Below are positions 8,938-18,650 of a stretch of 64,000 nucleotides of DNA, in pieces; the stretch's first letter is position 1, and every line of letters begins with the position of its first letter. The position numbers and the translations under genes were made by a program. Under the pieces are notes generated by a model. The model saw nothing but the letters and a program-made list of their open reading frames with translations, searched no databases and was not told the DNA's origin. The DNA is taken from the NCBI GenBank assembly GCA_017347485.1, contig AP021857.1, forward strand, positions 2,585,390-2,649,389, read 5' to 3'. The DNA is from Candidatus Desulfobacillus denitrificans (GTDB lineage: Bacteria > Pseudomonadota > Gammaproteobacteria > Burkholderiales > Rhodocyclaceae).

Positions 8938-9759
8938 TCAGGCTGGCGGCAAGCGCGCTTCCACGCCCGCCCAGAACTCCTCGGCCTTGCGTTTGCCTGC
9001 GCCGACCTGCAGCGCCTTGAGGGTTTTCTCGAGCGCCGCGCGCAAATCCGCAATTGTCTTGCACTTTTCGATGGTCTCCACCAGCATGTCGCCATCCGGA
9101 CCAAGCGCGTCATTGATGTAGCGACGGGCAAAACGCACCGTTTCCTGCAAGGATGGGGTCGGTGCCGCCGGCGGGGCCGCCGAGGGGGACGGCGCGGCGG
9201 CAGGAGGTGGTGCGGGCGGTGCCGGTGCCGCCGCCGGAGGCGCAGCCTCGGGCGGCGCCTGGCCCTCGAGGAGCGCCTGCACGGCGATCCAGAACTCCTC
9301 GGCCTTGCGTTTCTTGCCCATCCCGGCCACGGCATCGCGCGTCTTCTCGAGCCGTGTCCGCAATTCCGGGAGCGTCTTGCATCGGTCGATGGCCTCGGAC
9401 AGCATGTCGGCGTCCGGTCCGAGCACCTGGTCGAGGAAATGCTCGGCGTAGCGCATCGCGTTCTTCATGATGAGCTGATCTTGCGCGGACACAACCGCCT
9501 GTGCCGGGGCCGCGGCGCCAGGGGCGGGCGCCGGCGCCGGCGCTGCCGCAACCTCGGCGGCAATGAAGCCGCCGTCGATCAGCTTCGCCAGCAATCCCTG
9601 CGGATCGGGCATGTGCTTGGCCCTGGCGAGCAGATCGGCCGTCGTCGTTTTTCCGTCCACCATGACCAGCAGAGTGCGCTCACGCATCCCGAGCACGGTG
9701 CGCTGCGCCATCTCCTCCTGACCTTTTTGGGTTTTTTTGTAAACGGAATTCAAATCCAT
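8938..9759 (-). CDS. Unknown protein with two tandem copies of a ~70-residue domain
   Basis: I do not recognise this 273-residue protein. Residues 1-70 form a small N-terminal domain (TVLGMRERTLLVMVDG, DLLARAK). Two homologous units follow, residues about 95-166 and 203-271. They share LGPDxDML, an isoleucine, CKT, LR, LEKT, and GKRKAEEFW, with a valine and leucine after it. They are joined by Ala/Pro-rich linkers at about 71-92 and 167-202. No signal peptide or TM segment is visible. The start ATG follows a GGGAGA ribosome site. It lies downstream of groEL behind the groEL terminator, so it has its own promoter. The modular form suggests a scaffold or signalling protein. Confidence 0.7.
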   Translation of the reverse strand: MDLNSVYKKTQKGQEEMAQRTVLGMRERTLLVMVDGKTTTADLLARAKHMPDPQGLLAKLIDGGFIAAEVAAAPAPAPAPGAAAPAQAVVSAQDQLIMKNAMRYAEHFLDQVLGPDADMLSEAIDRCKTLPELRTRLEKTRDAVAGMGKKRKAEEFWIAVQALLEGQAPPEAAPPAAAPAPPAPPPAAAPSPSAAPPAAPTPSLQETVRFARRYINDALGPDGDMLVETIEKCKTIADLRAALEKTLKALQVGAGKRKAEEFWAGVEARLPPA

Positions 9760-9810
9760 TTACATCTCCCTTCGGTTCTACTTCAGTGGTGAAACTATAA
9801 CACGCGCTCC

Positions 9811-9840
9811 AAAAACATACCCCGCCGAAGCGGGGCATGT
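9811..9840 (-). terminator. Intrinsic terminator of groESL
   Basis: On the minus strand CATGCCCCGC, loop TTCG, GCGGGGTATG is followed by TTTTT. The stable UUCG-type tetraloop hairpin with a T-run ends the groESL transcript. Confidence 0.88.
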
Positions 9841-9915
9841 CTTGTTCCGGAGGGGCCACGGAGGAGGAATCCGGATTCCCCCGTTACTGGCCGGCAATGC
9901 AATCGGCGCCGCCGA

Positions 9916-11589
<1,674 letters not shown>

Positions 11590-11883
11590 TTACTTGGCTT
11601 CGACCACGCCCATGATGTCTTCTTCGCGCATGACGAGCAGTTCCTCGCCTTCGACCTTGACTGTCTGGCCGGCATACTTGCCGAACAGCACCTTGTCGCC
11701 GGCCTTGACGTCGAGGGCGACATGCTTGCCGTTCTCGTCGCGCTTGCCGGGACCGACGGCGATCACTTCGCCCTGGTCGGGTTTCTCGGCGGCGGTATCG
11801 GGAATGACGATGCCGGAGGCCGTCTTGCGCTCTTCCTCGAGCCGCTTGACGATCACACGGTCATGCAACGGACGGATTTTCAT
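11590..11883 (-). CDS. groS: Co-chaperonin GroES (Hsp10)
   Basis: This 97-residue protein is the heptameric lid of GroEL. The mobile loop region ([25 protein letters not shown] in the family pattern) and the C-terminal [12 protein letters not shown] are typical. It is the first gene of the operon. A GAGGAG ribosome site lies before ATG 11883. Confidence 0.98.
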   Translation of the reverse strand: MKIRPLHDRVIVKRLEEERKTASGIVIPDTAAEKPDQGEVIAVGPGKRDENGKHVALDVKAGDKVLFGKYAGQTVKVEGEELLVMREEDIMGVVEAK

Positions 11884-11920
11884 GGAGTTATCTCCTCTTT
11901 CCAGATCGATTTTGACGAAA

Positions 11921-11936
11921 GTGAGCGAACGCTCAC
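11921..11936. promoter_or_regulatory. Perfect 16-bp palindrome in the groES leader
   Basis: GTGAGCGA-ACGCTCAC reads almost identically on both strands: 7-bp arms GTGAGCG/CGCTCAC around AA. It lies between CIRCE and the groES start. Such a site could bind a second dimeric repressor, or form a hairpin in the 5' leader. No regulator can be named. Confidence 0.5.
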
Positions 11937-11958
11937 ATACTGATAACGCTTGATTGCA

Positions 11959-11985
11959 TTAGCACTCATTGCTAACGAGTGCTAA
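11959..11985. promoter_or_regulatory. CIRCE operator (HrcA binding site)
   Basis: TTAGCACTC-N9-GAGTGCTAA is a perfect match to the CIRCE consensus. It lies 76 bp upstream of groES, so groESL should be repressed by HrcA and induced by heat. It also lies 97 bp upstream of the divergent PAS-GGDEF gene. Confidence 0.95.
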
Positions 11986-12081
11986 TAATAGTGATGTTTC
12001 CTCCAATATTCAAGGGTCCGCGTTCAAGTCTCGGCCGATCCCGCCGTAAAATCCTGGGAAATCCAGCCAAGAAAGCCGGTC

Positions 12082-13386
12082 ATGTCGGCAAACGATGCCG
12101 ATCACCTGAAACTGCTGAAAACCATCCTCGACCACCTCCCCAGCGGGGTCAGCCTGGTCGACAAGGACCTCAACTTCATCGCCTGGAACGCCGAGATCAT
12201 GCGGCTGCTGCAGTTCCCCGGCGAGCTGTTCGAACCGGAGGCGCCGGACATGCACAAGCTGGCGCTCTTCAATGCCCGGCGCGGCGAGTACGGCCCCGGC
12301 GAGCCGGAGGAACTGGCCCGCGCCGTCGTCGAGCGCGCCCGCAGGATGGAGCCGCACGTCTTCGAGCGCACCCGCCCGGACGGCACCGTGCTCGAGATCC
12401 GCGGCCGCGCCCTGCCCGGCGGCGGCTTCGTCTCCATCTACACCGACATGACCGAGCGCAAGCGCGCCGAGGAAGAGGTGCGGCGCACCGCCTCGTTCCT
12501 GCAGGCGGTGCTCGACAACCTGCCCTTCGGCATGATGGTGGTGGACAAGGACATCCGCTGCCGCTACTGGAATCGCCAGAGCGAGGCGCTGTTCGACCTG
12601 CCGGCGGGCTTCGTCAGGCAGGGCACGCCGATGCAGGACGTGCTGCGCCAGGTCGCCCGCAACGGCATCTACGGGCCCGGCGACGTCGAGGAGCACGTCG
12701 CGCGCCGGATGGAGACGATCGGGAATTTCCGGGCGCACGCCGTCGAAATGACCCGCCCCGACGGGCGCAGCCTGCGCGTCATGGGTTCGCCGGTGATGGT
12801 CGAAGGACGCGCCGAAGGCCTCGTGCTGCTGCAGGAGGACATCACCGAGCGCAAGAACCACCAGGCCACGCTCGAGCGCCTCGCCACCACCGACCACCTG
12901 ACCGGCCTGCTCAACCGCCGCGCCTTCCTCGAGGGCATGGAGCGCGAGATCTACCGCGCCCGCCGCCACGGCCTGCCGCTCGCGCTGATCATGTTCGACG
13001 TCGACCATTTCAAGCGCATCAACGACAGCCACGGCCACCCGGCCGGCGACGAGGTGCTGCGGCGCATCGCCGCGACCTGCCGCCGCCTGCTGCGCGACGA
13101 GGACCTGGTCGGCCGCCTCGGCGGCGAGGAGTTCGCCGTGGCGCTGGTGCAGCCGCCCATGGAGGCGGCCGCCGCCGTCGCCGAGCGCCTGCGCCAGTCC
13201 ATCGAGGCGCAGGCCATCGAATTCGGCGGCAGGCCGGTCCCCGTCACCATCAGCCTCGGCTTCGCCGAGCTGGGCAACGGCATCGACACCGCCGATCAGC
13301 TCGTCTCGCAGGCCGATGCCTGCCTGTACGCCGCCAAGCGCGAAGGCCGCAACCGCGTTTGCGGCGCCCCCGCGGCGAACGGCTAG
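12082..13386 (+). CDS. PAS-PAS-GGDEF diguanylate cyclase
   Basis: This 434-residue cytosolic protein has two PAS-like sensor domains (about residues 10-125 and 140-255, each starting LPSGVSLVDKDL / LPFGMMVVDKDI) and a C-terminal GGDEF domain (about 265-430). The active-site motif is GGEEF near residue 347, with the Mg-binding FDVDHFKRIND. An RxxD inhibitory site (RDED) lies five residues before GGEEF. It should make cyclic di-GMP with product feedback. No TM segment is present. It is divergent from groESL, and the CIRCE element lies in the shared promoter region. Confidence 0.92.
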   Translation: MSANDADHLKLLKTILDHLPSGVSLVDKDLNFIAWNAEIMRLLQFPGELFEPEAPDMHKLALFNARRGEYGPGEPEELARAVVERARRMEPHVFERTRPDGTVLEIRGRALPGGGFVSIYTDMTERKRAEEEVRRTASFLQAVLDNLPFGMMVVDKDIRCRYWNRQSEALFDLPAGFVRQGTPMQDVLRQVARNGIYGPGDVEEHVARRMETIGNFRAHAVEMTRPDGRSLRVMGSPVMVEGRAEGLVLLQEDITERKNHQATLERLATTDHLTGLLNRRAFLEGMEREIYRARRHGLPLALIMFDVDHFKRINDSHGHPAGDEVLRRIAATCRRLLRDEDLVGRLGGEEFAVALVQPPMEAAAAVAERLRQSIEAQAIEFGGRPVPVTISLGFAELGNGIDTADQLVSQADACLYAAKREGRNRVCGAPAANG

Positions 13387-13421
13387 CCGAGGCGGATACT
13401 CGCTACAATGGCCACGTGAGC

Positions 13422-14858
13422 ATGCGCCGCCCTTGCCTGTTCTTTCTGCTGCTGGCCCTGCTGCTGGCGCCGCTGCCCGGCCGCGCCCAGTCGGACGAAC
13501 GCCTGCCGGCTCCGGTCGCGCGCGTGCTGAAGGCGGCCGGCGTGCCGGCCTCGGCCGTGGCGGTGCTGGTGCAGGACGTCGATGCGCGCATGCCGCGCGC
13601 GAGCTTCAACGCCGACCGTCCGATGAACCCCGCCTCGGTCATGAAGCTCGTCACCACCTACGCCGCGCTGGAGCTGCTCGGCCCGGCCTACACCTGGAAA
13701 ACCGAAGCCTATGCGAGCGGACCGCTGAAGGACGGCGTGCTCGAAGGCGACCTGGTGCTGAAGGGCGGCGGCGATCCCAAGCTCGGCTTCGAGCAGTTCT
13801 GGCTGCTGCTGCGCCAGCTGCGCGCGAAGGGGCTGCGCGAGATCCGCGGCGACCTCGTGCTCGACCGCGGCCGCTTCGCGCTGGAGCCCCACGACCCGGC
13901 GCACTTCGACAACGAGCCGCTGCGGCCCTACAACGTCGGGCCGGACGCGCTGCTGCTCAATTACAAGTCGATCCGGCTCGGTTTCGTGCCGGATGCGGAA
14001 ACGAGGGGGGTTGCGGTCTACGCCGAGCCGTCACCCGCCCAGCTCGACATCGTGAACCTGGTGAAGCTGACCGATGCCGCCTGCGGCAACGCCTGGTACG
14101 AAGGCATCCGCATGGACCTCGCCCACGCCGGCGCCGGGGCGCGGCTGGTCCTCACCGGCAGCTACCCCGCCGCCTGCGGCGAGAAGAGCCGCCATGTCGC
14201 CGTGCTCGATCATCCGCAGTTCATCGCCGGCGTCTTCCGCCAGCTGTGGCGCGAGTTGGGCGGACAGTTCCCGGGCGGCGTGCGGGAGGGCGCAGTGCCG
14301 CCGGGCGCGCGACTGCTGGCGCACAGCGAGTCGCCGGCACTGGCCGAGGTGGTGCGCGAGATCAACAAGTTCAGCAACAACGTCATGGCGCGCCAGCTCT
14401 GGCTGACGCTCGGCGCCGAGGCGGCGCAGCGGCCGGCCGGCAGCGCCGACGCGGAAGGCACGGTGCGCGACTGGCTGGCACGAAAGGCGCTGCGCATGCC
14501 GGAGCTGTCGATCGAGAACGGCGCCGGCCTCTCGCGCAGCGACCGCATCAGCGCCGACAGCCTCGCCCGCCTGCTGCTGTCGGCCTGGGCCAGCCCGGTG
14601 ATGCCGGAGTTCATCGCCTCGCTGCCGCTGGCCGGCATCGACGGCACCATGAAGAAGCGCCTCAATGGCAGCGGCGTCGCCGGCCAGGCGCACGTCAAGA
14701 CCGGCTACCTCGACGGCGTGCGCGCGCTGGCCGGCTACGTGCTGGACCGGCGCGGCAAGCGCGCCGTGGTGGTGTTCCTCGCCAACCATCCGAACGCCGC
14801 CGCCACCAAGGCGGCGCAGGAGGCGCTGCTCGACTGCGCCTTCGCGCGCAGCTGCTGA
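13422..14858 (+). CDS. dacB: D-alanyl-D-alanine carboxypeptidase/endopeptidase (PBP4)
   Basis: This 478-residue periplasmic serine peptidase of class-C PBP type trims or cleaves peptidoglycan peptides. A signal peptide (MRRPCLFFLLLALLLAPLPGRA) is followed by the SxxK motif with Ser72 and Lys75 (PASVMKL), SxN in KFSNNVMARQL, and KTG in HVKTGYLDG. The frame is open upstream; ATG 13422 is chosen because it begins the signal peptide (GTG 13416 is possible). It is a single gene after the diguanylate cyclase. Confidence 0.92.
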   Translation: MRRPCLFFLLLALLLAPLPGRAQSDERLPAPVARVLKAAGVPASAVAVLVQDVDARMPRASFNADRPMNPASVMKLVTTYAALELLGPAYTWKTEAYASGPLKDGVLEGDLVLKGGGDPKLGFEQFWLLLRQLRAKGLREIRGDLVLDRGRFALEPHDPAHFDNEPLRPYNVGPDALLLNYKSIRLGFVPDAETRGVAVYAEPSPAQLDIVNLVKLTDAACGNAWYEGIRMDLAHAGAGARLVLTGSYPAACGEKSRHVAVLDHPQFIAGVFRQLWRELGGQFPGGVREGAVPPGARLLAHSESPALAEVVREINKFSNNVMARQLWLTLGAEAAQRPAGSADAEGTVRDWLARKALRMPELSIENGAGLSRSDRISADSLARLLLSAWASPVMPEFIASLPLAGIDGTMKKRLNGSGVAGQAHVKTGYLDGVRALAGYVLDRRGKRAVVVFLANHPNAAATKAAQEALLDCAFARSC

Positions 14859-14862
14859 GCGA

Positions 14863-14886
14863 AAAGTCAGTCCCGGCGGCACGGCG
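14863..14886 (+). repeat. Bipartite motif copy 1 (AAAGTCAGTC-N8-ACGGCG)
   Basis: This is an exact match to both halves of the dispersed motif, with N8 = CCGGCGGC. It starts 5 bp after the dacB stop codon, in the intergenic region before the TonB receptor. Confidence 0.9.
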
Positions 14887-14976
14887 GCCGACCGCGCTGC
14901 GACACTGTGTCACAGGGCAATGCGCCTGCGGCTCCCTAGAATGTCGCCTTTCGTCGACATGCCCCGGAGCCCTGCC

Positions 14977-17310
14977 ATGAAGTTGCCCCCGTCTTTCCGT
15001 CCGCTGCCTGCGCTGCTGGCGGTCCTGCCCCTCGTCGTCGCCGCGCAGGAAGCCGCGCTGACTCCCGTCGTCGTCTCCGCGCCAAAGGAAGGCATGCAGC
15101 CGGCCGAGGCCGCGAATGTCGACGCGCGGACGCTGCAATCCCTGCGCCCCGCCACCAGCGACAGCGCCAGCCTGCTGCGCGAGGTGCCGGGCGTCAGTCT
15201 CCACGGCGCCGGCGGCGTCTCCAGCCTGCCCGCCATTCATGGTCTGGCGGACGACCGCCTGCGCATCAAGGTCGATGGCATGGATCTCCTTTCCGCCTGC
15301 CCCAACCACATGAACCCGCCGCTCTCCTACCTCGATCCGTCGCAGGCCGGCTCGCTCAAGGTGTATGCGGGCCTGGCGCCGGTCAGCGTCGGCGGCGACA
15401 GCATCGGCGGCGCCATCGTCGCCGAAACGGCCGCCCCGGTGTTCGCCGCGCCGGGACAGGGCAGCCTGCTGCGGGGCGAGGCGGGCGCCTTCTACCGCAG
15501 CAACGGCCACGCGAAGGGCGCCAATCTTTCCGCCACCTACGCCACCGAATCGTTCAGCATCAGCTACGCCGGCGCCACCGCCCAGTCCGGCAACTACGAC
15601 GCCGGCGGCAACTTCAAGGATCGGATTTTCGGCGCCGGCAACAATCCCTATTTCACCGGCCGCCCCGGCCATACCCTGTCTCGCGACGAGGTCGGCTCGA
15701 CGGCGTATGAAACGCGCAACCACACCCTCGGCGTCGCCTTCAGGGGCGGCAGCCATCTGTTCGAGGCCAAGCTGGGCTTCCAGGACATGCCCCATCAGCT
15801 GTGGCCGAACCAGCGCATGGACCTGCTCGAGAACACCCAGCATCGCCTCAACCTGCGCTACCTCGGCCAGTTCGACTGGGGCTCGCTGGAGGCGCGCGCC
15901 TACCACGAGGACGTCGACCACTTCATGGACTTCGGCGCGGACAAGAAGTACTGGTACAGAAACCCTCCCGGTGCGGATTACTCGGGTGCACCCTGTACGG
16001 TTTCGTGGGGAAGCCCAACTTCGCCTTGTGCCGCCGGCATGCCGATGAAAACCGCCAGCAAGAACAGCGGCGCCACCCTCAAGGCCAACCTGCACCTCAC
16101 GCCGCAGGACTTGCTGCGCGTCGGCGGCGAACTGCAGCGCTACCGCCTCGACGACTGGTGGCCGGCTTCCGGCGCCGGCATGTGGCCGAACACCTTCTGG
16201 AACATCCGCGACGGCGAGCGCGACCGGACCGCCTTGTTCGGCGAGTGGGAAAGGCGCTTCAACCCGCAATGGCAGACGCTGGCCGGCCTACGTTTCGAGC
16301 GCGTCGACATGGATGCCGATACGGTGCATGGCTACAACCTCAACACTTTCCCCACCGTGCCCGGCGCCAGAGGCGGCAGCAACCAGACGCCCGATGCGGC
16401 GAACTTCAACAACGCCGACCGCGGCAAGACCGACCACAACTGGGACATGACCCTGCTGGCGCGCTACACGCCGAGTCCGACGCAAGACATCGAGTTCGGC
16501 TTCGCCCACAAGACGCGCTCGCCCAACCTGCACGAACGTTTCACCTGGTCTACCTGGACGATGGCGGCGCTGATGGTCAACTGGGCCGGCGACGGCAACG
16601 GCTATGTCGGCAACCTCAACCTGAAACCGGAAAAGGCCAACACCGTTTCCGCCACCTTCGACTGGCACGCCGCCGATCGCAACTGGGAATTCAAGGCGAC
16701 GCCCTACTACACGCGGGTGACCGACTACATCGACGCCATCCAGTGGGACGGCGCGACCAACGCCCCGCGCACGGTGCCGCAGAGGAACCAGTTTACGGTG
16801 CTGAAATTCATGAACCAGTCGGCGCGCCTGTACGGCCTCGACCTGTCGGGCAAGCTGCCGCTGGGCAGGATCGCCGCGGGCGAATTCGGGCTGAAGGGCG
16901 TGCTCGGCTACACCAACGGCAGGAACCGCGACACCGGCGACGGCCTCTACAACATCATGCCGCTCAACGCCAGGCTCGCGCTGACGCACCGGCTCGGCGG
17001 CTGGGACAACGCCGTCGAGCTGCTCATGGTCAAGGGCAAGAACGGCGGCGCCGACGCGCGCAACGAGATGAGTACGCCGGGCTATGCCCTGGTCAACCTG
17101 CGCGCCAGCCATTCCTGGAAGCAGGTGCGCCTCGATTTCGGCGTGGAAAACCTCTTCGACAAACTGTATTACCACCCGCTCGGCGGCGCCTACATCGGCC
17201 AGGGCACGACCATGAGTTCGAGCACGACCGCCGCAACGACGCCGAAGTGGGGCACGTCAATTCCCGGTGCCGGCCGCTCGGTTTACGCGGGCTTGTCGGT
17301 GAAATTCTGA
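14977..17310 (+). CDS. TonB-dependent copper receptor, OprC/NosA-like
   Basis: This 777-residue outer-membrane receptor has a signal peptide (residues 1-23), a TonB box-like TPVVVSA (30-36), a plug domain and a 22-strand barrel ending in aromatic VKF. The plug carries C108-P-N-H-M112, and the barrel carries H315-F-M317. These fit the CxxxM and HxM ligands described for OprC copper receptors. ATG 14977 begins the signal peptide; the longer frame upstream overlaps dacB. A dyad around GACACTGTGTC lies 70-80 bp upstream and may be an operator. Substrate assignment rests on the motifs and is an inference. Confidence 0.82.
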   Translation: MKLPPSFRPLPALLAVLPLVVAAQEAALTPVVVSAPKEGMQPAEAANVDARTLQSLRPATSDSASLLREVPGVSLHGAGGVSSLPAIHGLADDRLRIKVDGMDLLSACPNHMNPPLSYLDPSQAGSLKVYAGLAPVSVGGDSIGGAIVAETAAPVFAAPGQGSLLRGEAGAFYRSNGHAKGANLSATYATESFSISYAGATAQSGNYDAGGNFKDRIFGAGNNPYFTGRPGHTLSRDEVGSTAYETRNHTLGVAFRGGSHLFEAKLGFQDMPHQLWPNQRMDLLENTQHRLNLRYLGQFDWGSLEARAYHEDVDHFMDFGADKKYWYRNPPGADYSGAPCTVSWGSPTSPCAAGMPMKTASKNSGATLKANLHLTPQDLLRVGGELQRYRLDDWWPASGAGMWPNTFWNIRDGERDRTALFGEWERRFNPQWQTLAGLRFERVDMDADTVHGYNLNTFPTVPGARGGSNQTPDAANFNNADRGKTDHNWDMTLLARYTPSPTQDIEFGFAHKTRSPNLHERFTWSTWTMAALMVNWAGDGNGYVGNLNLKPEKANTVSATFDWHAADRNWEFKATPYYTRVTDYIDAIQWDGATNAPRTVPQRNQFTVLKFMNQSARLYGLDLSGKLPLGRIAAGEFGLKGVLGYTNGRNRDTGDGLYNIMPLNARLALTHRLGGWDNAVELLMVKGKNGGADARNEMSTPGYALVNLRASHSWKQVRLDFGVENLFDKLYYHPLGGAYIGQGTTMSSSTTAATTPKWGTSIPGAGRSVYAGLSVKF

Positions 17311-17323
17311 TAGCCTGTCGGCC

Positions 17324-17575
17324 ATGCGCCGGCTCTTCCTGCTCCTCGCCGCCTTCGCCTACATGGTGCTGCTCATCGAAGCGGTGCGGGCGACGGTGGC
17401 CTGGTGGCGCGGCGAGGCGGCGCTCGGCCCGCTCGACTTCGCGCTGATCGGCCTGCTGCCGCTGCTGGTGTGGGTCTGGCTGCGCTACTTCTCGGTGTTC
17501 CGCAAGGATTGCAGCAAGGGCGCCTGCCTGCTGCCGGAGGAGCGCGGCGGCCCGCGTCCGGGATCAGGCGCGTAG
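17324..17575 (+). CDS. Small membrane protein, unknown function
   Basis: This 83-residue protein has two hydrophobic helices (about residues 3-24 and 38-57) and a short Cys-containing tail (KDCSKGACLL). It starts 13 bp after the receptor gene and may be co-transcribed with it. Its end overlaps the convergent phosphoribosyltransferase gene by 12 bp. I do not recognise the family. The two tail Cys residues might bind metal, which would fit the upstream copper receptor, but this is speculation. Confidence 0.6.
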   Translation: MRRLFLLLAAFAYMVLLIEAVRATVAWWRGEAALGPLDFALIGLLPLLVWVWLRYFSVFRKDCSKGACLLPEERGGPRPGSGA

Positions 17576-18130
17576 CGGCCGCAGCAGCTCGATTTTCAGC
17601 TCGCCCTCGTAGGGCGGCACGTGGCACTCGACGACGTCGCCCGCGGCGATCTGCAGCTTGACGCCGACGATGTTGGCGCGGATCGGCAGCGCGGCGACGC
17701 AGCGGTCGGCCAGCACCGCGATGCGCACCGTCGGCGCGCCGCGCCGCGACAGATAGGCCAGCACCCGCGCCAGCGAATGCCCCTCGTAGAGCACGTCGTC
17801 GACCACCAGCACGGTGGCGCGCGCGAGGTCGCGCGCCGAGAACTCGGCGTTCTCGGTGAGCTCGGTCTCGGGGTGCAGCAGGGTCAGGTCGTCGGCATAG
17901 CGCTTCAGCTTCAATCCGTAGCACGGCACGTCGAGGCCGTGCTTCGCCTTCAGCCGCGCCTGCAGCCTCTCGGCCAGCGGCAGGCCGCGGCGGAGTATCC
18001 CCAGCAGCAGCGGGTCGGCTTCAGTGGCGAGGAAGGTCGCCGCCTGCGCCGCCATGCGGTCGAGCACCGCCTCGACGGCGGCCGAGTCGTAGAGGCAGAA
18101 GCGTTCGCCGCCGACCCTTTCCCCGCTCAC
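17564..18130 (-). CDS. PyrR-like phosphoribosyltransferase
   Basis: This protein of about 188 residues has the type I PRTase fold. The PRPP-binding signature is VLVVDDVLYEGHSL (about residues 105-118), with the hood and flexible loop before it (GILRRGLPLAERL). It most resembles PyrR (pyrimidine regulator/uracil PRTase) rather than Upp. GTG 18130 is chosen: the longer frame to ATG 18199 would translate the palindromic repeat element into low-complexity sequence. No pyrimidine genes are nearby. Confidence 0.78.
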   Translation of the reverse strand: MSGERVGGERFCLYDSAAVEAVLDRMAAQAATFLATEADPLLLGILRRGLPLAERLQARLKAKHGLDVPCYGLKLKRYADDLTLLHPETELTENAEFSARDLARATVLVVDDVLYEGHSLARVLAYLSRRGAPTVRIAVLADRCVAALPIRANIVGVKLQIAAGDVVECHVPPYEGELKIELLRPLRA

Positions 18131-18134
18131 TGGG

Positions 18135-18235
18135 ACACCTTCCCCCCGCCCCCTTCCCGAGGAAGGGGGTGACAGTCGTTCGCCGCTGCGCGGCTCCATG
18201 GCGTTAATTGCGCCCTCCTTCGGGCAGCCCGGCGC
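18135..18235 (-). repeat. REP-like palindromic element, class A, copy 1
   Basis: The core is CCCCCTTCC-CGA-GGAAGGGGG (18149-18169), a 9-bp stem. It is followed by GTGAC, a GTCGTTCGCCGCTGCGCGGC-type dyad, and ends near CTCCTTCGGGCAGCCCGGCG. The same arrangement recurs at about 37845, 40040 and, shortened, at 50984. It sits at the 5' end of the phosphoribosyltransferase gene. Confidence 0.8.
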
Positions 18236-18242
18236 ATGGCGC

Positions 18243-18650
18243 TCACTGCGGCATGCCTTTCTCCGACACCAGGCGCAGCCAGCCGCGCGCGATGCGGTAG
18301 AGCACCCACAGGCCGGACAGCAAGGCGATGACCCAGGCCAGCGGCAGGCCGATGAAAGTCAGTCCCGCCAGCACGGCGAGGACCACCCACAGCAGGGCGA
18401 ACCAGAAGGTGCGGATCTGCCAGCGGAAGTGCGACTCGAGATAGGTGCCGCGCGTCTCGCCACGCTTGACGTAGTTGAGGACGACGGCGATGAGCGAGGG
18501 CCAGCCGGTGAGAAAGGCGGTGACGACGAAGGCCGCGCCGAGCAGTCCCGTCAGCGCGCTGAAGGCATGCAGGCCGTAGATGACGTGCGTCAGCGTCACC
18601 AGGCCCTGCGGCGGCCGCGCCAGTCCGGTGGCGTGGTCGATGTCGGTCAT
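18243..18650 (-). CDS. Tic20/DUF4870-like membrane protein
   Basis: This 135-residue protein has four hydrophobic helices and the YFLHSHFRWQ-type motif ([15 protein letters not shown]) seen in DUF4870/Tic20-like small membrane proteins. ATG 18650 is used because it overlaps the ubiD stop as ATGA; an in-frame upstream start inside ubiD is unlikely. It is translationally coupled to ubiD. Function unknown. It carries a copy of the dispersed motif, encoding AVLAGLTF. Confidence 0.75.
   Translation of the reverse strand: MTDIDHATGLARPPQGLVTLTHVIYGLHAFSALTGLLGAAFVVTAFLTGWPSLIAVVLNYVKRGETRGTYLESHFRWQIRTFWFALLWVVLAVLAGLTFIGLPLAWVIALLSGLWVLYRIARGWLRLVSEKGMPQ
18355..18378 (+). repeat. Bipartite motif copy 2
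   Basis: Exact match to AAAGTCAGTC-N8-ACGGCG with N8 = CCGCCAGC. It lies inside the DUF4870-like gene; on the coding strand it encodes A-V-L-A-G-L-T-F. Confidence 0.9.
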
